A stretch of 14,916 nt of DNA from HGM10836 sp045580645 (GTDB taxonomy: Bacteria; Bacillota_I; Bacilli_A; RF39; UBA660): the NCBI GenBank assembly GCA_045580645.1, contig JAZNOG010000027.1:1-14916 (forward strand), read 5' to 3'. This document shows positions 1-7,974 of the stretch, in pieces. The position numbers and the translations under genes are program-made. Under the pieces are notes generated by a model, which was given only the letters and a program-made list of their open reading frames with translations, did not search any database and was not told the origin of the DNA. Position 1 is the first letter of the stretch, and every line of letters starts with the position of its first letter.

Positions 1-5
1 ATTTT

Positions 6-40
6 AAAAGAAATTGACAAATTAATGTAATTTCTTTTTT
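6..40 (+). terminator. Rho-independent-type terminator of an upstream gene
   Basis: A perfect 10-bp inverted repeat (AAAAGAAATT at 6-15, AATTTCTTTT at 29-38) encloses a 13-nt loop and runs into a T-rich stretch. It is AT-rich, so the stem is weak. It most likely ends a gene lying left of the window. Confidence 0.5.
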
Positions 41-47
41 TATTTTA

Positions 48-76
48 TTGTCAATAATAAATATTTGTGATAAAAT
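48..76 (+). promoter_or_regulatory. Sigma-A type promoter of the BspA-like gene
   Basis: TTGTCA (48-53), a 17-nt spacer and TAAAAT (71-76) form a good housekeeping promoter. TGA directly before the -10 makes it an extended -10 element. Transcription would start near 83, giving a leader of about 24 nt before the ATG at 107, with a GAGGG ribosome binding site in it. Confidence 0.65.
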
Positions 77-106
77 TATGTTATAAATAGAAAATAGAGG
101 GATACT

Positions 107-1927
107 ATGAAAGAAAAAATAAATAAGATAGGAAAACTACAATTAACCACTATTTTATTAATAGTAATATGTGCTTTACTAGGCATAGGTTTAATAAGTT
201 ATGCAGCATTTAGTATAAATTTAACAGGACAAAGTAATATAATAAGTAAAGCACCTAATATCTCATTAACTTACGAAGAACCACCAACTGAATTAGAAGT
301 AAATGGTTTAAGTTATAATATGGAAGAAGGAAAAAGATTAAGTAATTATTTTGAATTTACTATTACTGGAACTAGTCCTATTGATTATTATATGCCTTAT
401 ATAATATATTTAACTGAAGAAACTGGTAATACCTTAAGTAAAGAAAATATTTATTTATATTTAACTGAAGTTGTAGATGGAGTAGAAACAGCATATGTAG
501 GACCTGTAAAACTTTCAGAGTTAAATTCTTATTCAAAACATGATAATTCAATTTATATTTTTGGTGATAATTTTGATTTTGCTGATTCTATAAACAGAAT
601 AGAAAGAACATATAGATTAAGATTATGGCCTACAATAGATAATGTAGATACAACAATTGAAGATGATGGTAGTCAAAGTATAAATATAAGTGGTGGAACA
701 TTTGCATGGACAGTTAGTGTTGAAACAAATGAGACACCTGAAACATGTTTTGGAGCAACATTTGATGATGCAACTATGACTGCTACAATAAATGGATATG
801 ATGCGGTATCATGTGGAACAGATGTAGTAATACCAAACAGAGTGCATATGGTAACATATTCTTTGGTTGAAAACCCCACACAAGAAGCAATAAGTAATTG
901 TATAATTGCATATAAAGAAGTCATATCAGAAGAATTTGCTACTACATTATGTAATGGTGGAGAAGTGAATAGCCTCACACTTGAAACGTTTTTTTCTGAC
1001 CCATCAAGTGCGCTAGAACATGGTTCTTTATTAGCAAACACAGGAATGGTTGAACAAACTATGAGTGAAGAGCAATATGTTGTCACAACCATCGGATCAT
1101 ATGCATTTCAAAATAACAACCTCACAAGTGTTGTCCTACCAGATAGTGTAACAAGCATCGGAACCTCTGCATTTTATAATAACAACCTCACAAGTGTATT
1201 CATTCCTAATGGTGTCACAACAATGGGAGATGGTGCATTTTGGGGTAACAACCTCACAAGTATTATAGTTGATAGTAATAACAAAAAATATGATAGCAGG
1301 AATAATTCAAATGCAATTATAGAAACTGCAACAAACAAATTATTATTAGGTTGTAAGAATACAATCATCCCAAATAGTGTCAAAACCATCGGAAACTACG
1401 CATTTTATTATACCGACCTCACAAGTGTAACCATCCCCGATAGTGTTACAACAATCGGAGACTATGCATTTGAACATAGCAACCTCACAAATGTAACAAT
1501 TCCTGATAGTGTCACAATCATCGGAAACGATGCATTTGCACATAACAACCTCACAAGTTTAACCCTAGGTAATAGTGTCACAACCATCGGAGCACTTGCA
1601 TTTAATGATAACAACCTCACAAGTGTAGTCATCCCCGATAGTGTCACAACAATAGGAGAAGGTGCATTTGAAGATAACAACCTAAGTTATGTAGTAATTG
1701 GAGCAAACTCTAATTTAACAGAAACAACAGGAATAAAGACTAGTGCATTCTTAACCTATAATACATCTAATCCATCTAATCCAAATTTAACAATAATATA
1801 CAATAACTCGGGAAAAGCATTTGACTTTAATGCTGCTATTACAGGAACAGCAGGAACACCATTTATAGAAGGAACTGTTCCAAGTTATGATGATAAAATA
1901 GTAACCATAACAACAGGAACGCCTTAA
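107..1927 (+). CDS. BspA-like leucine-rich-repeat surface protein
   Basis: This 606-residue protein has no recognised catalytic domain and probably acts in adhesion or surface contact, as known for BspA-type LRR proteins. A basic N-terminus is followed by one hydrophobic segment (about 13-34) ending in SYAAF, a TasA/camelysin-like signal or anchor pattern, so the rest should be outside the cell. Residues about 36-205 form a domain shared with the protein at 2888-5146 (YEEPP at 56-60, DDGSQS at 186-191). A Cys-containing linker follows, then about eight LRR_5-type repeats of roughly 23 residues (about 329-535; pattern xIPDSVTTIGxxAFxxNNLTSV). No LPXTG sorting motif is visible at the C-terminus, so anchoring would rely on the N-terminal segment. 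The start has a GAGGG site 5-8 nt upstream. sepF begins 14 bp after the stop with no terminator between, so some co-transcription is likely. The family call is firm; the function is inferred. Confidence 0.85.
   Translation: MKEKINKIGKLQLTTILLIVICALLGIGLISYAAFSINLTGQSNIISKAPNISLTYEEPPTELEVNGLSYNMEEGKRLSNYFEFTITGTSPIDYYMPYIIYLTEETGNTLSKENIYLYLTEVVDGVETAYVGPVKLSELNSYSKHDNSIYIFGDNFDFADSINRIERTYRLRLWPTIDNVDTTIEDDGSQSINISGGTFAWTVSVETNETPETCFGATFDDATMTATINGYDAVSCGTDVVIPNRVHMVTYSLVENPTQEAISNCIIAYKEVISEEFATTLCNGGEVNSLTLETFFSDPSSALEHGSLLANTGMVEQTMSEEQYVVTTIGSYAFQNNNLTSVVLPDSVTSIGTSAFYNNNLTSVFIPNGVTTMGDGAFWGNNLTSIIVDSNNKKYDSRNNSNAIIETATNKLLLGCKNTIIPNSVKTIGNYAFYYTDLTSVTIPDSVTTIGDYAFEHSNLTNVTIPDSVTIIGNDAFAHNNLTSLTLGNSVTTIGALAFNDNNLTSVVIPDSVTTIGEGAFEDNNLSYVVIGANSNLTETTGIKTSAFLTYNTSNPSNPNLTIIYNNSGKAFDFNAAITGTAGTPFIEGTVPSYDDKIVTITTGTP
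1091..1700 (+). repeat. DNA-level tandem repeats encoding the LRR array
   Basis: The LRR part of the gene repeats at nucleotide level with a period near 69 bp. The word CCTCACAA recurs in seven consecutive units and GATAGTGTNACAA in several. One unit is disrupted by an insertion around 1270-1370. Such near-identity suggests recent duplication or gene conversion and allows copy-number change by recombination. Confidence 0.8.
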
Positions 1928-1941
1928 AAGGAGGAATAAAT

Positions 1942-2349
1942 ATGGCTTTTGAAAAAATTAAAAAAATAATTGGAGAAGATATCGTGGAAACAAGACCTTC
2001 TAATGAAGATGAATATTATGAAACTACTAGAGATACTTTTAAGGAATCTACTGGTGGTGGTTCTAAAATGATTTTGCTTGAACCTCGTGCATACTCTGAA
2101 TCACAACAAATTGCAGATTATCTTAAAGCAAGAAATTCTGTTGTTGTAAATCTTAAAAGAGTAACGCCAGAACAAGCTAAAAGAATAGTAGATTTCCTAT
2201 CTGGAGCAGTATATGCACTACGTGGAGAACTACAAAAGTTAGGAAATGGAATATTCTTATGCACTCCTAATAATGTAAATGTAGAAGGAAAAATGGGAGT
2301 AGAAGAAAAAACTCCGAAAAATAAAAAAGAAGAAGAATATGATTGGTAG
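1942..2349 (+). CDS. sepF: Cell division protein SepF
   Basis: SepF binds FtsZ at the inner membrane, bundles it and helps tether the Z-ring during septum formation. The protein has 135 residues, close to the usual 130-160. It starts with a short amphipathic, membrane-binding type helix (MAFEKIKKIIG), then an acidic linker, then the conserved SepF core from about residue 40: ILLEPRAYSESQQIADYL, a VVVNLKR strand and the helix with RIVDFLSGAVYALRG. The ATG is preceded by a consensus AAAGGAGG site. divIVA follows after 17 bp, so the two form a division mini-operon; in many Firmicutes other ylm genes lie between them. Transcription probably comes from upstream, because no separate promoter is obvious in the 14-bp gap. 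Confidence 0.95.
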   Translation: MAFEKIKKIIGEDIVETRPSNEDEYYETTRDTFKESTGGGSKMILLEPRAYSESQQIADYLKARNSVVVNLKRVTPEQAKRIVDFLSGAVYALRGELQKLGNGIFLCTPNNVNVEGKMGVEEKTPKNKKEEEYDW

Positions 2350-2366
2350 ATAAGTAGGTGGTTTAA

Positions 2367-2765
2367 ATGAATAACTTTAATGAACAACATTTAGGTTATG
2401 ATAAAAAAGAAGTTAATGAATTTGTTGATTATGTTATTAAAAAAACCGAAGATAATATATATACAATAAAAAGTCAAAAAGAAGAGATTGTAAGATTAAA
2501 TAATGAAATAGATGAGTATAAAAGACTTTTATCTTTAAATAATAGATTTTCCAATCCTTCCTACTTGGCAGAAAAAGAAGCTGACTTAATTATAAAAGAA
2601 GCTAAAGATAATGCTAGTCGTATAGTAAATGATGCTTTATTAAAAGCACAAAAAATAGAAAATCAAAAAGATGCTTTAAATAAAAGTATACGTATATATA
2701 AAAAGAAAATAAGAAATACATTAATGGAACAACTTGATTTAATTGAAGAAATAGAAATTTTATAA
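2367..2765 (+). CDS. divIVA: DivIVA-domain coiled-coil protein
   Basis: DivIVA-family proteins recognise curved membrane at septa and poles and recruit division or wall-growth partners. The N-terminal FNEQHLGYDKKEVNEFVDYV matches the DivIVA signature (GYD, EV, FLDxV-like). Charged heptad-like coiled coil follows to the C-terminus, first about 25-55 and then about 68-132, separated by an SNPSYLAEKEADLI stretch. At 132 residues it is shorter than Bacillus DivIVA (about 164), nearer to GpsB-plus-tail size, so a GpsB-like role is possible. An AGGTGG site lies just before the ATG. It is the last gene of the sepF unit and is followed directly by a terminator. Confidence 0.85.
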   Translation: MNNFNEQHLGYDKKEVNEFVDYVIKKTEDNIYTIKSQKEEIVRLNNEIDEYKRLLSLNNRFSNPSYLAEKEADLIIKEAKDNASRIVNDALLKAQKIENQKDALNKSIRIYKKKIRNTLMEQLDLIEEIEIL

Positions 2766-2789
2766 CTTAGTTTTTACTAAGTTTTTTTT
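2764..2789 (+). terminator. Rho-independent terminator after divIVA
   Basis: An 8-bp stem (AACTTAGT at 2764-2771 with ACTAAGTT at 2776-2783) and a TTTT loop are followed by an unbroken T tract to 2789. The left arm overlaps the divIVA stop codon. It separates the sepF-divIVA unit from the next surface-protein gene. Confidence 0.85.
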
Positions 2790-2797
2790 GTATATTA

Positions 2798-2825
2798 ATG
2801 ACAAAAAAAACAATATTTTTATAAT
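2798..2825 (+). promoter_or_regulatory. Candidate promoter for the second surface-protein gene
   Basis: ATGACA (2798-2803), a 16-nt spacer and TATAAT (2820-2825) are a reasonable sigma-A match. A second option is an extended -10, TGATAGAAT at 2862-2870, without a clear -35. I cannot choose between them from sequence. Confidence 0.4.
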
Positions 2826-2887
2826 ATTTATTGTTAAATCAAAAAAAGTGTGTTAAACTTATGATAGAATTTAAAAGTAGGGATACT

Positions 2888-5146
2888 ATGGAAGATATAA
2901 AAAATAAGGAAATAAAAAAAACTAATAAATATAAAAAAGTCGTTGAGACTAATAAAACAGATAATAAGAAAAAAAACATTAAATCAGATAACAAAAATAA
3001 GACCACAAAAGTTACTGAGTCTAATAAAATAAAAAAAGAAGTTAAAACTAATAAAGTTGATAATAAAAAAATACCTTCCAAAACTAAAACAACTACAAAA
3101 ACTATAAAAACTAGTAAACCTACAAAAACTGAAAAAACTATTAAGAATACAAAAACTATAAAAACAAACGAAATAAATAAACCTAGTAAAACTATTAAAC
3201 CCGAAAAAAATATAACAAAAGAAAAAAATATTAAGCAAGAAAAAAACATAAAATCTATTATTTTTACTATAATTTTGATTATTATAAGTCTATTATTTAT
3301 GTTTGGACTATCAAGTTATGCTTTATTCAATATAAATCTTGAAGGTTTAACTAATATAATATCAAAAACTCCAATTATATCTCTTACTTATGAAGAACCC
3401 CCAGAAGCCTTAATAAGTGATAGTTTTGGTTTATCCACGCAAGAAGGTAAGATACAAAACAATTATTTTGAATTTACTATTAAAGCTTCTAGTAGTATAG
3501 AATACGAAATGAGTTATCGTATATATATGACAGGTAAAGACACTAACACTTTAAAGGAAAATGAGATATATGCTTATTTAACTGAAGTTGATGAAGGAAA
3601 TGAAATAGAACTAATGGAACCTACATTACTTAGTGATTTTATTGATCATGATTTAGATTATTCTAAAACATTACTAACAAGTAGTTTTAACTGGAATAAT
3701 GAAGATATAAATACTTTAAAATCAAAGACATATCGCTTAAGAATGTGGAGTTCTACTACTAGTGATATAGTTACTGAAGAGGACGGAAGTCAAAGTCTAG
3801 TAATAGGTGGTGGCACATACGAATATAGTGTCCACGTAGAAGCAGCAGAATATAAACTATTTAAAATAGTTCAAAATCAGACTTTAGGAACAGATGTAGC
3901 TAATAACATAAATTATAGTGCTGTTTCATCTGATACAAATGGTAAAGGAGTTTACACATTATCTTCTACTGCAAACGATGAATATCCTGTCCACTTTTAT
4001 AGAGGAAATGTAGATAATAATAACGTTGTATTTGCAAACTATTGTTGGAAAATTGTTAGAACAACTGAAACAGGTGGAACCAAATTAATATTTAATGGTG
4101 AGTTAAAAGAAGATGGTTCTTGTAACAATATAGGAGCTGAAACTTATACTGAAGCAGTAAGATATTATTCAAGTATAGGGAGCATTGAATATATTGGATA
4201 TAGTTTTCCGGATGTAACAACTAGTCTAACTTATGTTAAACCAACAAAAATAACTGCAGGAACAGTATTTGGAAAAGATGTAGAATATGAAAATGGGGTT
4301 TATACTTTAATAGATACAATAACACCAACATATGATTCAACATCATCAACAGCTTTTAAAGATTATGCAGAAATACTATCAAATTATCATTATACATGTT
4401 CAACTACCAGCGCATCATGTCCTTCGGTAAGATACTATTATATGGCAAGAGCAACTAATACAAATTTGTATTATATTACATTAAATCAAGATGCTTCAAT
4501 TGAAAAACTATTAGAAAGAGTATATAAAACTGGTTCTACAAACAAAAATAAATCATTAGTGCATCAAAAAGTAGAAAGCTGGTATAGCACTAATATGACA
4601 AATTATGATTCATATTTAGAAGACACAGTTTGGTGCAATGATAGAAGCATTGGAGAACCAGGAGGCTGGCAACATACGAACAATATATATGAACCAGACA
4701 CTAGTGATGTGACTATGAAATTACAATTTGGTTCTTTTACAAGAATATTAAATGGAAAACCAAGTATAATATGCGAAAATCCTTCTGATAGATTTACCAA
4801 ATTATCTTCCAATGGAAATGGAAATCTTCTTCATTCTGCTGGACTAATAACCGCAGATGAAGCAATGCTTGCAGGATATGTATGGTGGTTAGGAAATGAT
4901 GAAAATTATTTATATAATAATGGTCAAAATGGTGATACATTTTGGTGGACTATGTCTCCGTCATACATCAGTGTAAATAATGGATATATTGTTATAGGAT
5001 ATGATATGTTAGATGGAATAGCTATTAATTATAATGGAATTAAAATAGGAGTAAGACCTGCAATATCATTAAAATATGGAGTGACTATTGAAAGAGGAAA
5101 GGGGACAATTAACAATCCATATATAGTTCATGAAAATATGAATTAA
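2888..5146 (+). CDS. Large membrane-anchored surface protein with Lys/Thr-rich tail
   Basis: This 752-residue protein has no assigned function. The start chosen is the ATG at 2888, because TAGGGATACTATG there is almost the same as the start region of the BspA-like gene; a TTG 57 nt upstream lacks a ribosome site. Residues 1-118 are strikingly rich in Lys and Thr with Asn and Ile, and should be cytoplasmic. One membrane segment (124-147) ends in SSYALF. Residues 148-320 repeat the extracellular domain of the BspA-like protein (YEEPP at 168-172, YRLRMW, EEDGSQS at 297-303). The C-terminal part begins with a FANYCWKIVRT segment and ends with a WWLGN, WWTMSPS and GVRPAISL pattern, resembling DUF6273-type domains of gut bacteria (from memory). 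It contains paired Cys that could form disulfides. No sortase motif is present. It is monocistronic between two terminators. Confidence 0.8.
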   Translation: MEDIKNKEIKKTNKYKKVVETNKTDNKKKNIKSDNKNKTTKVTESNKIKKEVKTNKVDNKKIPSKTKTTTKTIKTSKPTKTEKTIKNTKTIKTNEINKPSKTIKPEKNITKEKNIKQEKNIKSIIFTIILIIISLLFMFGLSSYALFNINLEGLTNIISKTPIISLTYEEPPEALISDSFGLSTQEGKIQNNYFEFTIKASSSIEYEMSYRIYMTGKDTNTLKENEIYAYLTEVDEGNEIELMEPTLLSDFIDHDLDYSKTLLTSSFNWNNEDINTLKSKTYRLRMWSSTTSDIVTEEDGSQSLVIGGGTYEYSVHVEAAEYKLFKIVQNQTLGTDVANNINYSAVSSDTNGKGVYTLSSTANDEYPVHFYRGNVDNNNVVFANYCWKIVRTTETGGTKLIFNGELKEDGSCNNIGAETYTEAVRYYSSIGSIEYIGYSFPDVTTSLTYVKPTKITAGTVFGKDVEYENGVYTLIDTITPTYDSTSSTAFKDYAEILSNYHYTCSTTSASCPSVRYYYMARATNTNLYYITLNQDASIEKLLERVYKTGSTNKNKSLVHQKVESWYSTNMTNYDSYLEDTVWCNDRSIGEPGGWQHTNNIYEPDTSDVTMKLQFGSFTRILNGKPSIICENPSDRFTKLSSNGNGNLLHSAGLITADEAMLAGYVWWLGNDENYLYNNGQNGDTFWWTMSPSYISVNNGYIVIGYDMLDGIAINYNGIKIGVRPAISLKYGVTIERGKGTINNPYIVHENMN

Positions 5147-5158
5147 AAATAATTATTT

Positions 5159-5206
5159 AAACTTGTATAAAATATGATTGTATTTTTATGCAAGTTTTTA
5201 ATTTTG
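5159..5206 (+). terminator. Rho-independent terminator after the second surface-protein gene
   Basis: AAACTTGTATAAAA (5159-5172) pairs with the segment ending CAAGTTT at 5197 through a 14-bp stem with one G-U pair, followed by TTTTAATTTT. It lies 12 bp after the stop codon. Confidence 0.8.
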
Positions 5207-5232
5207 TACTTAATATTATTAATATTGTAATC

Positions 5233-5261
5233 TAGACAAAATACTATTTTTAACTTATAAT
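5233..5261 (+). promoter_or_regulatory. Sigma-A type promoter of ligA
   Basis: TAGACA (5233-5238), a 17-nt spacer and a perfect TATAAT (5256-5261) lie 24 nt before the ligA start codon. A GGAGGA ribosome site sits in the short leader. Confidence 0.75.
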
Positions 5262-5285
5262 TAAATCATAAGATGGAGGATAAAT

Positions 5286-7280
5286 ATGCCAGAAGAAAGA
5301 GTTAAAGAATTAAGAGATTTATTAAATAAATATGGACATGAATATTATGTTTTAGATAAACCTACTGTAAGTGATGCAGAGTATGATAGACTTATGCAAG
5401 AATTAATAAAACTAGAAAGTTTATATCCAGAACTTATAACAGAAGATTCACCTACTAGGAAAGTTGGAGGAACTGTTTTATCTTCTTTTGAAAAAGTAGA
5501 ACATAAACTTCCAATGTTATCATTAGGTAATGTATTTAATGAAGAAGAAATCATTAAGTTTGATGAAAGAATAAAAAAAGAAGGAGTTATTCCTACATAT
5601 GTATGTGAACTTAAAATAGATGGTCTTGCAATTAGTTTAATATACCAAGATGGAGTTTTTAAACAAGGTGTAACTAGAGGAGATGGTAAAATAGGAGAAG
5701 ATATTACTAGTAATGTTTTGACTATTTCCACTGTTCCTTTAAAACTTAAAGATAAAATATCTATTGATGTTCGCGGAGAAATATATATTGATAAAAAAGA
5801 GTTTTATAGAATAAATGAAGAAAGAAGAAAAGATGGACTTGAGCTATTTCAAAATTGTCGTAATTTAGCAAGTGGTTCTGTTAGACAATTAGATTCTAAA
5901 GTTGCAGCATCTAGAAAACTTAATTGTTTTATCTATCATTTGCCTAATCCAATAGATTATGACATATATAAACATTCTGATGTTTTAACCTTTTTTGAAG
6001 AACAAGGTTTTAGAGTTAACCAAAAAAGAAGAGTTTGTTCAAATATAAATGAAGTAATTGAATTTGTGAATGAAATAACTGAATTAAGAAGCACACTTCC
6101 ATATGATATAGATGGTATTGTTATAAAAGTAGACAGTATTAGCCTGCAAGAAAAACTTGGGTATACTGCGAAATATCCAAAGTGGGCAACAGCATATAAG
6201 TTCCCACCAGAAGAAGTTACTACTAGATTAAAAGATATAATCTTTACCGTGGGAAGAACTGGTAGAATAACACCAAATGCTATTTTAGAACCAGTTAAAG
6301 TAGCAGGTTCTACTATTACAAGAGCAACCCTACATAATGAAGATTTCATTTTAGAAAAAGATATTAGAATAGGTGATATTGTTTATTTAAGAAAAGCAGG
6401 AGATGTTATACCAGAAGTTGTTAAAGTAGATTTTTCTCGTAGAGTAACAGAACTTGATGAGTTCAAAATGATCGAAAACTGTCCAGTATGCGGAAGCAAA
6501 CTAATAAGAAAAGATGAAGAAGCAAGTCATTATTGTTTAAATGAATTTTGTGATGCCAGAAACATAGAAAAACTAAGCCACTTTGCAAGTCGTAAAGCAA
6601 TGAATATTGATGGATTAGGAGAAAGAATTTGCGAAGATTTTTATAATTTTGGTTACTTAAAAGACATTTCAAGCATTTATAAATTAAAAGATAAAAAACA
6701 AGAACTTATGGAACTAGAAGGTTTTGGAGAAAAATCAATAAATAATTTACTTGATGCAATTGAAAAATCAAAAGAAAATTCACTTGAAAAATTATTATTT
6801 GCTTTAGGAATAAGACATTTTGGAGAAAAAAATGCTTTAATTTTGGCTAGAAATTATCCTGATATTGATAAAGTAATTAATGCAAAATATGAAGATTTAG
6901 TGGAAATACGTGATATTGGAAGAGTTATGGCCAAAAGTATAGTCCAGTTTTTCTCAAATGAAGAAGTTTTAAAACTTATAAATAATTTAAAAGAACTTGG
7001 ATTAAATATGAATTATTTAGGAAAACAAATAGAAAAAGATGAAAATTTTACTGACAAAAAATTTGTTATTACTGGAACAATTTCATTTGCATCTAGGGAT
7101 AAAATAAAAGAAGTTATTTCAATGAAGGGTGGTAAAATTATTGATTCAGTAAGTTCAAAAACAAATGTTGTAATAGTAGGAGATTCTCCAGGTAGTAAAT
7201 ATGAAAAAGCAAAAGATTTAGGAATAACTATTTGGGATGAAAACAAATTAAAAGAGAAGTTAGGTGATTTTAATGAATAA
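5286..7280 (+). CDS. ligA: NAD-dependent DNA ligase LigA
   Basis: LigA seals nicks in duplex DNA during replication and repair, using NAD+ to form an enzyme-AMP intermediate. The 664-residue length is normal for the family (about 660-680). The order of parts is complete: an N-terminal Ia domain with the YYVLDKPTVSDAEYDRLMQEL signature; an adenylation domain with the catalytic lysine K110 in KIDG; an OB fold around 320-400 (VGRTGRITPNAILEPV); a four-Cys zinc finger (CPVCG, later CLNEFC); helix-hairpin-helix repeats; and a C-terminal BRCT domain (about 587-664). The start has GGAGGA 5 nt upstream. Its last 8 bp overlap the start of the pilin-like gene, so the two are translated from one transcript. 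Unlike many Firmicutes, no pcrA or gatC neighbour is seen. Confidence 0.97.
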   Translation: MPEERVKELRDLLNKYGHEYYVLDKPTVSDAEYDRLMQELIKLESLYPELITEDSPTRKVGGTVLSSFEKVEHKLPMLSLGNVFNEEEIIKFDERIKKEGVIPTYVCELKIDGLAISLIYQDGVFKQGVTRGDGKIGEDITSNVLTISTVPLKLKDKISIDVRGEIYIDKKEFYRINEERRKDGLELFQNCRNLASGSVRQLDSKVAASRKLNCFIYHLPNPIDYDIYKHSDVLTFFEEQGFRVNQKRRVCSNINEVIEFVNEITELRSTLPYDIDGIVIKVDSISLQEKLGYTAKYPKWATAYKFPPEEVTTRLKDIIFTVGRTGRITPNAILEPVKVAGSTITRATLHNEDFILEKDIRIGDIVYLRKAGDVIPEVVKVDFSRRVTELDEFKMIENCPVCGSKLIRKDEEASHYCLNEFCDARNIEKLSHFASRKAMNIDGLGERICEDFYNFGYLKDISSIYKLKDKKQELMELEGFGEKSINNLLDAIEKSKENSLEKLLFALGIRHFGEKNALILARNYPDIDKVINAKYEDLVEIRDIGRVMAKSIVQFFSNEEVLKLINNLKELGLNMNYLGKQIEKDENFTDKKFVITGTISFASRDKIKEVISMKGGKIIDSVSSKTNVVIVGDSPGSKYEKAKDLGITIWDENKLKEKLGDFNE

Positions 7281-7722
7281 AAAAGGATTTACATTAGTAG
7301 AATTATTATTAGTTATTGTAATTATTGCAATAATAAGCTTGGTTGTCTTACCAAATATGATGGATATACTAAATGTTAGTAAAAATAAAAAATGGACTTC
7401 TATTGAAGATGTTGTTAAAACTAATTTGGAATTATACAATATTGATTATTTAGAAGATTTATGGAATACTTATTGCGTTCCTGATGAATTAACTGGTGAA
7501 ACATGTGAGAATAATCCTAGTATTTCTAAATATGAATTTAAAACTGATAAAAAGATAAAAGAAGTATTAGATATCAATCCAGATATTGAACTTGATATTT
7601 GTAAAGTTAAATATATGAGTATTGAAAAAGAAGGAAATAATGAGTTTAAGTATAATGTTTGTATTTCGTGCACAGATGAAAATAATACTTTAGTATATGA
7701 AACTAAAAATTGTCCGAACTAG
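7273..7722 (+). CDS. Type IV pilin-like (pseudopilin) protein
   Basis: The 149-residue protein begins MNKKGFTLVELLLVIVIIA, the class III prepilin signal: a short basic leader, cleavage expected after G5, F as first mature residue and Glu at mature position 5, then one long hydrophobic helix. The remaining domain of about 110 residues is acidic and contains six Cys, which could form disulfides outside the cell. The ATG at 7273 is preferred over a GTG at 7264, because AGGTGA ends 6 nt before it and the prepilin leader is then of typical length. It overlaps ligA by 8 bp. No prepilin peptidase, ATPase or other pilin gene is in the window, so whether it serves DNA uptake, a pilus or secretion is open. 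No clear terminator follows. Confidence 0.85.
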   Translation: MNKKGFTLVELLLVIVIIAIISLVVLPNMMDILNVSKNKKWTSIEDVVKTNLELYNIDYLEDLWNTYCVPDELTGETCENNPSISKYEFKTDKKIKEVLDINPDIELDICKVKYMSIEKEGNNEFKYNVCISCTDENNTLVYETKNCPN

Positions 7723-7745
7723 AAACGCAAATTTGTAGGATTTAA

Positions 7746-7774
7746 TTGACTAACGAACAAAATAGTGGTATAAT
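7746..7774 (+). promoter_or_regulatory. Strong promoter of the ToxI antitoxin RNA
   Basis: TTGACT (7746-7751), exactly 17 nt, then TATAAT (7769-7774) with the extended TGG just before it. This is one of the best consensus matches in the window, as expected for an RNA antitoxin needed in excess. The start would be near 7781, leaving a leader of about 65 nt before the first repeat unit. Confidence 0.85.
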
Positions 7775-7845
7775 CATAAGCACATAAGTGATTATGTTGT
7801 GTTATTTTAGCATATAATATATTGCTATTAATAGCATAGAAAAAA

Positions 7846-7948
7846 GCTGGTGATTCCGACCATAACAGGAACTTAAAAAAGCGGTGATTCCGACCATAAC
7901 AGGAACTTAAAAAAGCGGTGATTCCGACCATAACAGGAACTTAAAAAA
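7846..7948 (+). repeat. Three tandem 34-35 bp ToxI units
   Basis: The units are 7846-7880 (35 bp, starting GCTGGTG), 7881-7914 and 7915-7948 (34 bp, starting GCGGTG). Apart from the extra T in unit 1 they are identical. There are no spacers, so this is a tandem array and not a CRISPR. A fourth copy lies at 8583-8617. Confidence 0.95.
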
Positions 7949-7949
7949 G

Positions 7950-7974
7950 AAACTAGAGAGCACACTCTAGTTTT
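7950..7974 (+). terminator. Leaky terminator between toxI and toxN
   Basis: AAACTAGAG (7950-7958) pairs perfectly with CTCTAGTTT (7965-7973) around a 6-nt loop. Only four T residues follow before AAATTT, so read-through into the toxin is plausible. In known ToxIN loci this partial terminator sets the ratio of antitoxin to toxin. Confidence 0.8.

Noticed and set aside
1091..1700. Several minus-strand ORFs across the LRR repeats
   Set aside because: They mirror the repeat on the opposite strand, lack ribosome sites and show only repeated low-complexity words.
2831..2887. TTG start extending the second surface protein by 19 residues
   Set aside because: No ribosome site precedes it, while the ATG at 2888 has the same GGGATACT context as the paralogous gene.
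7719..7931. Minus-strand ORF of 70 codons over the ToxI repeats
   Set aside because: Its protein is simply the translated repeat, it has no ribosome site, and promoter and terminator point the other way.
7846..7948. CRISPR-like array
   Set aside because: The units are directly joined without variable spacers, and they sit between a promoter and a ToxN-like gene, so a ToxI array explains them better.
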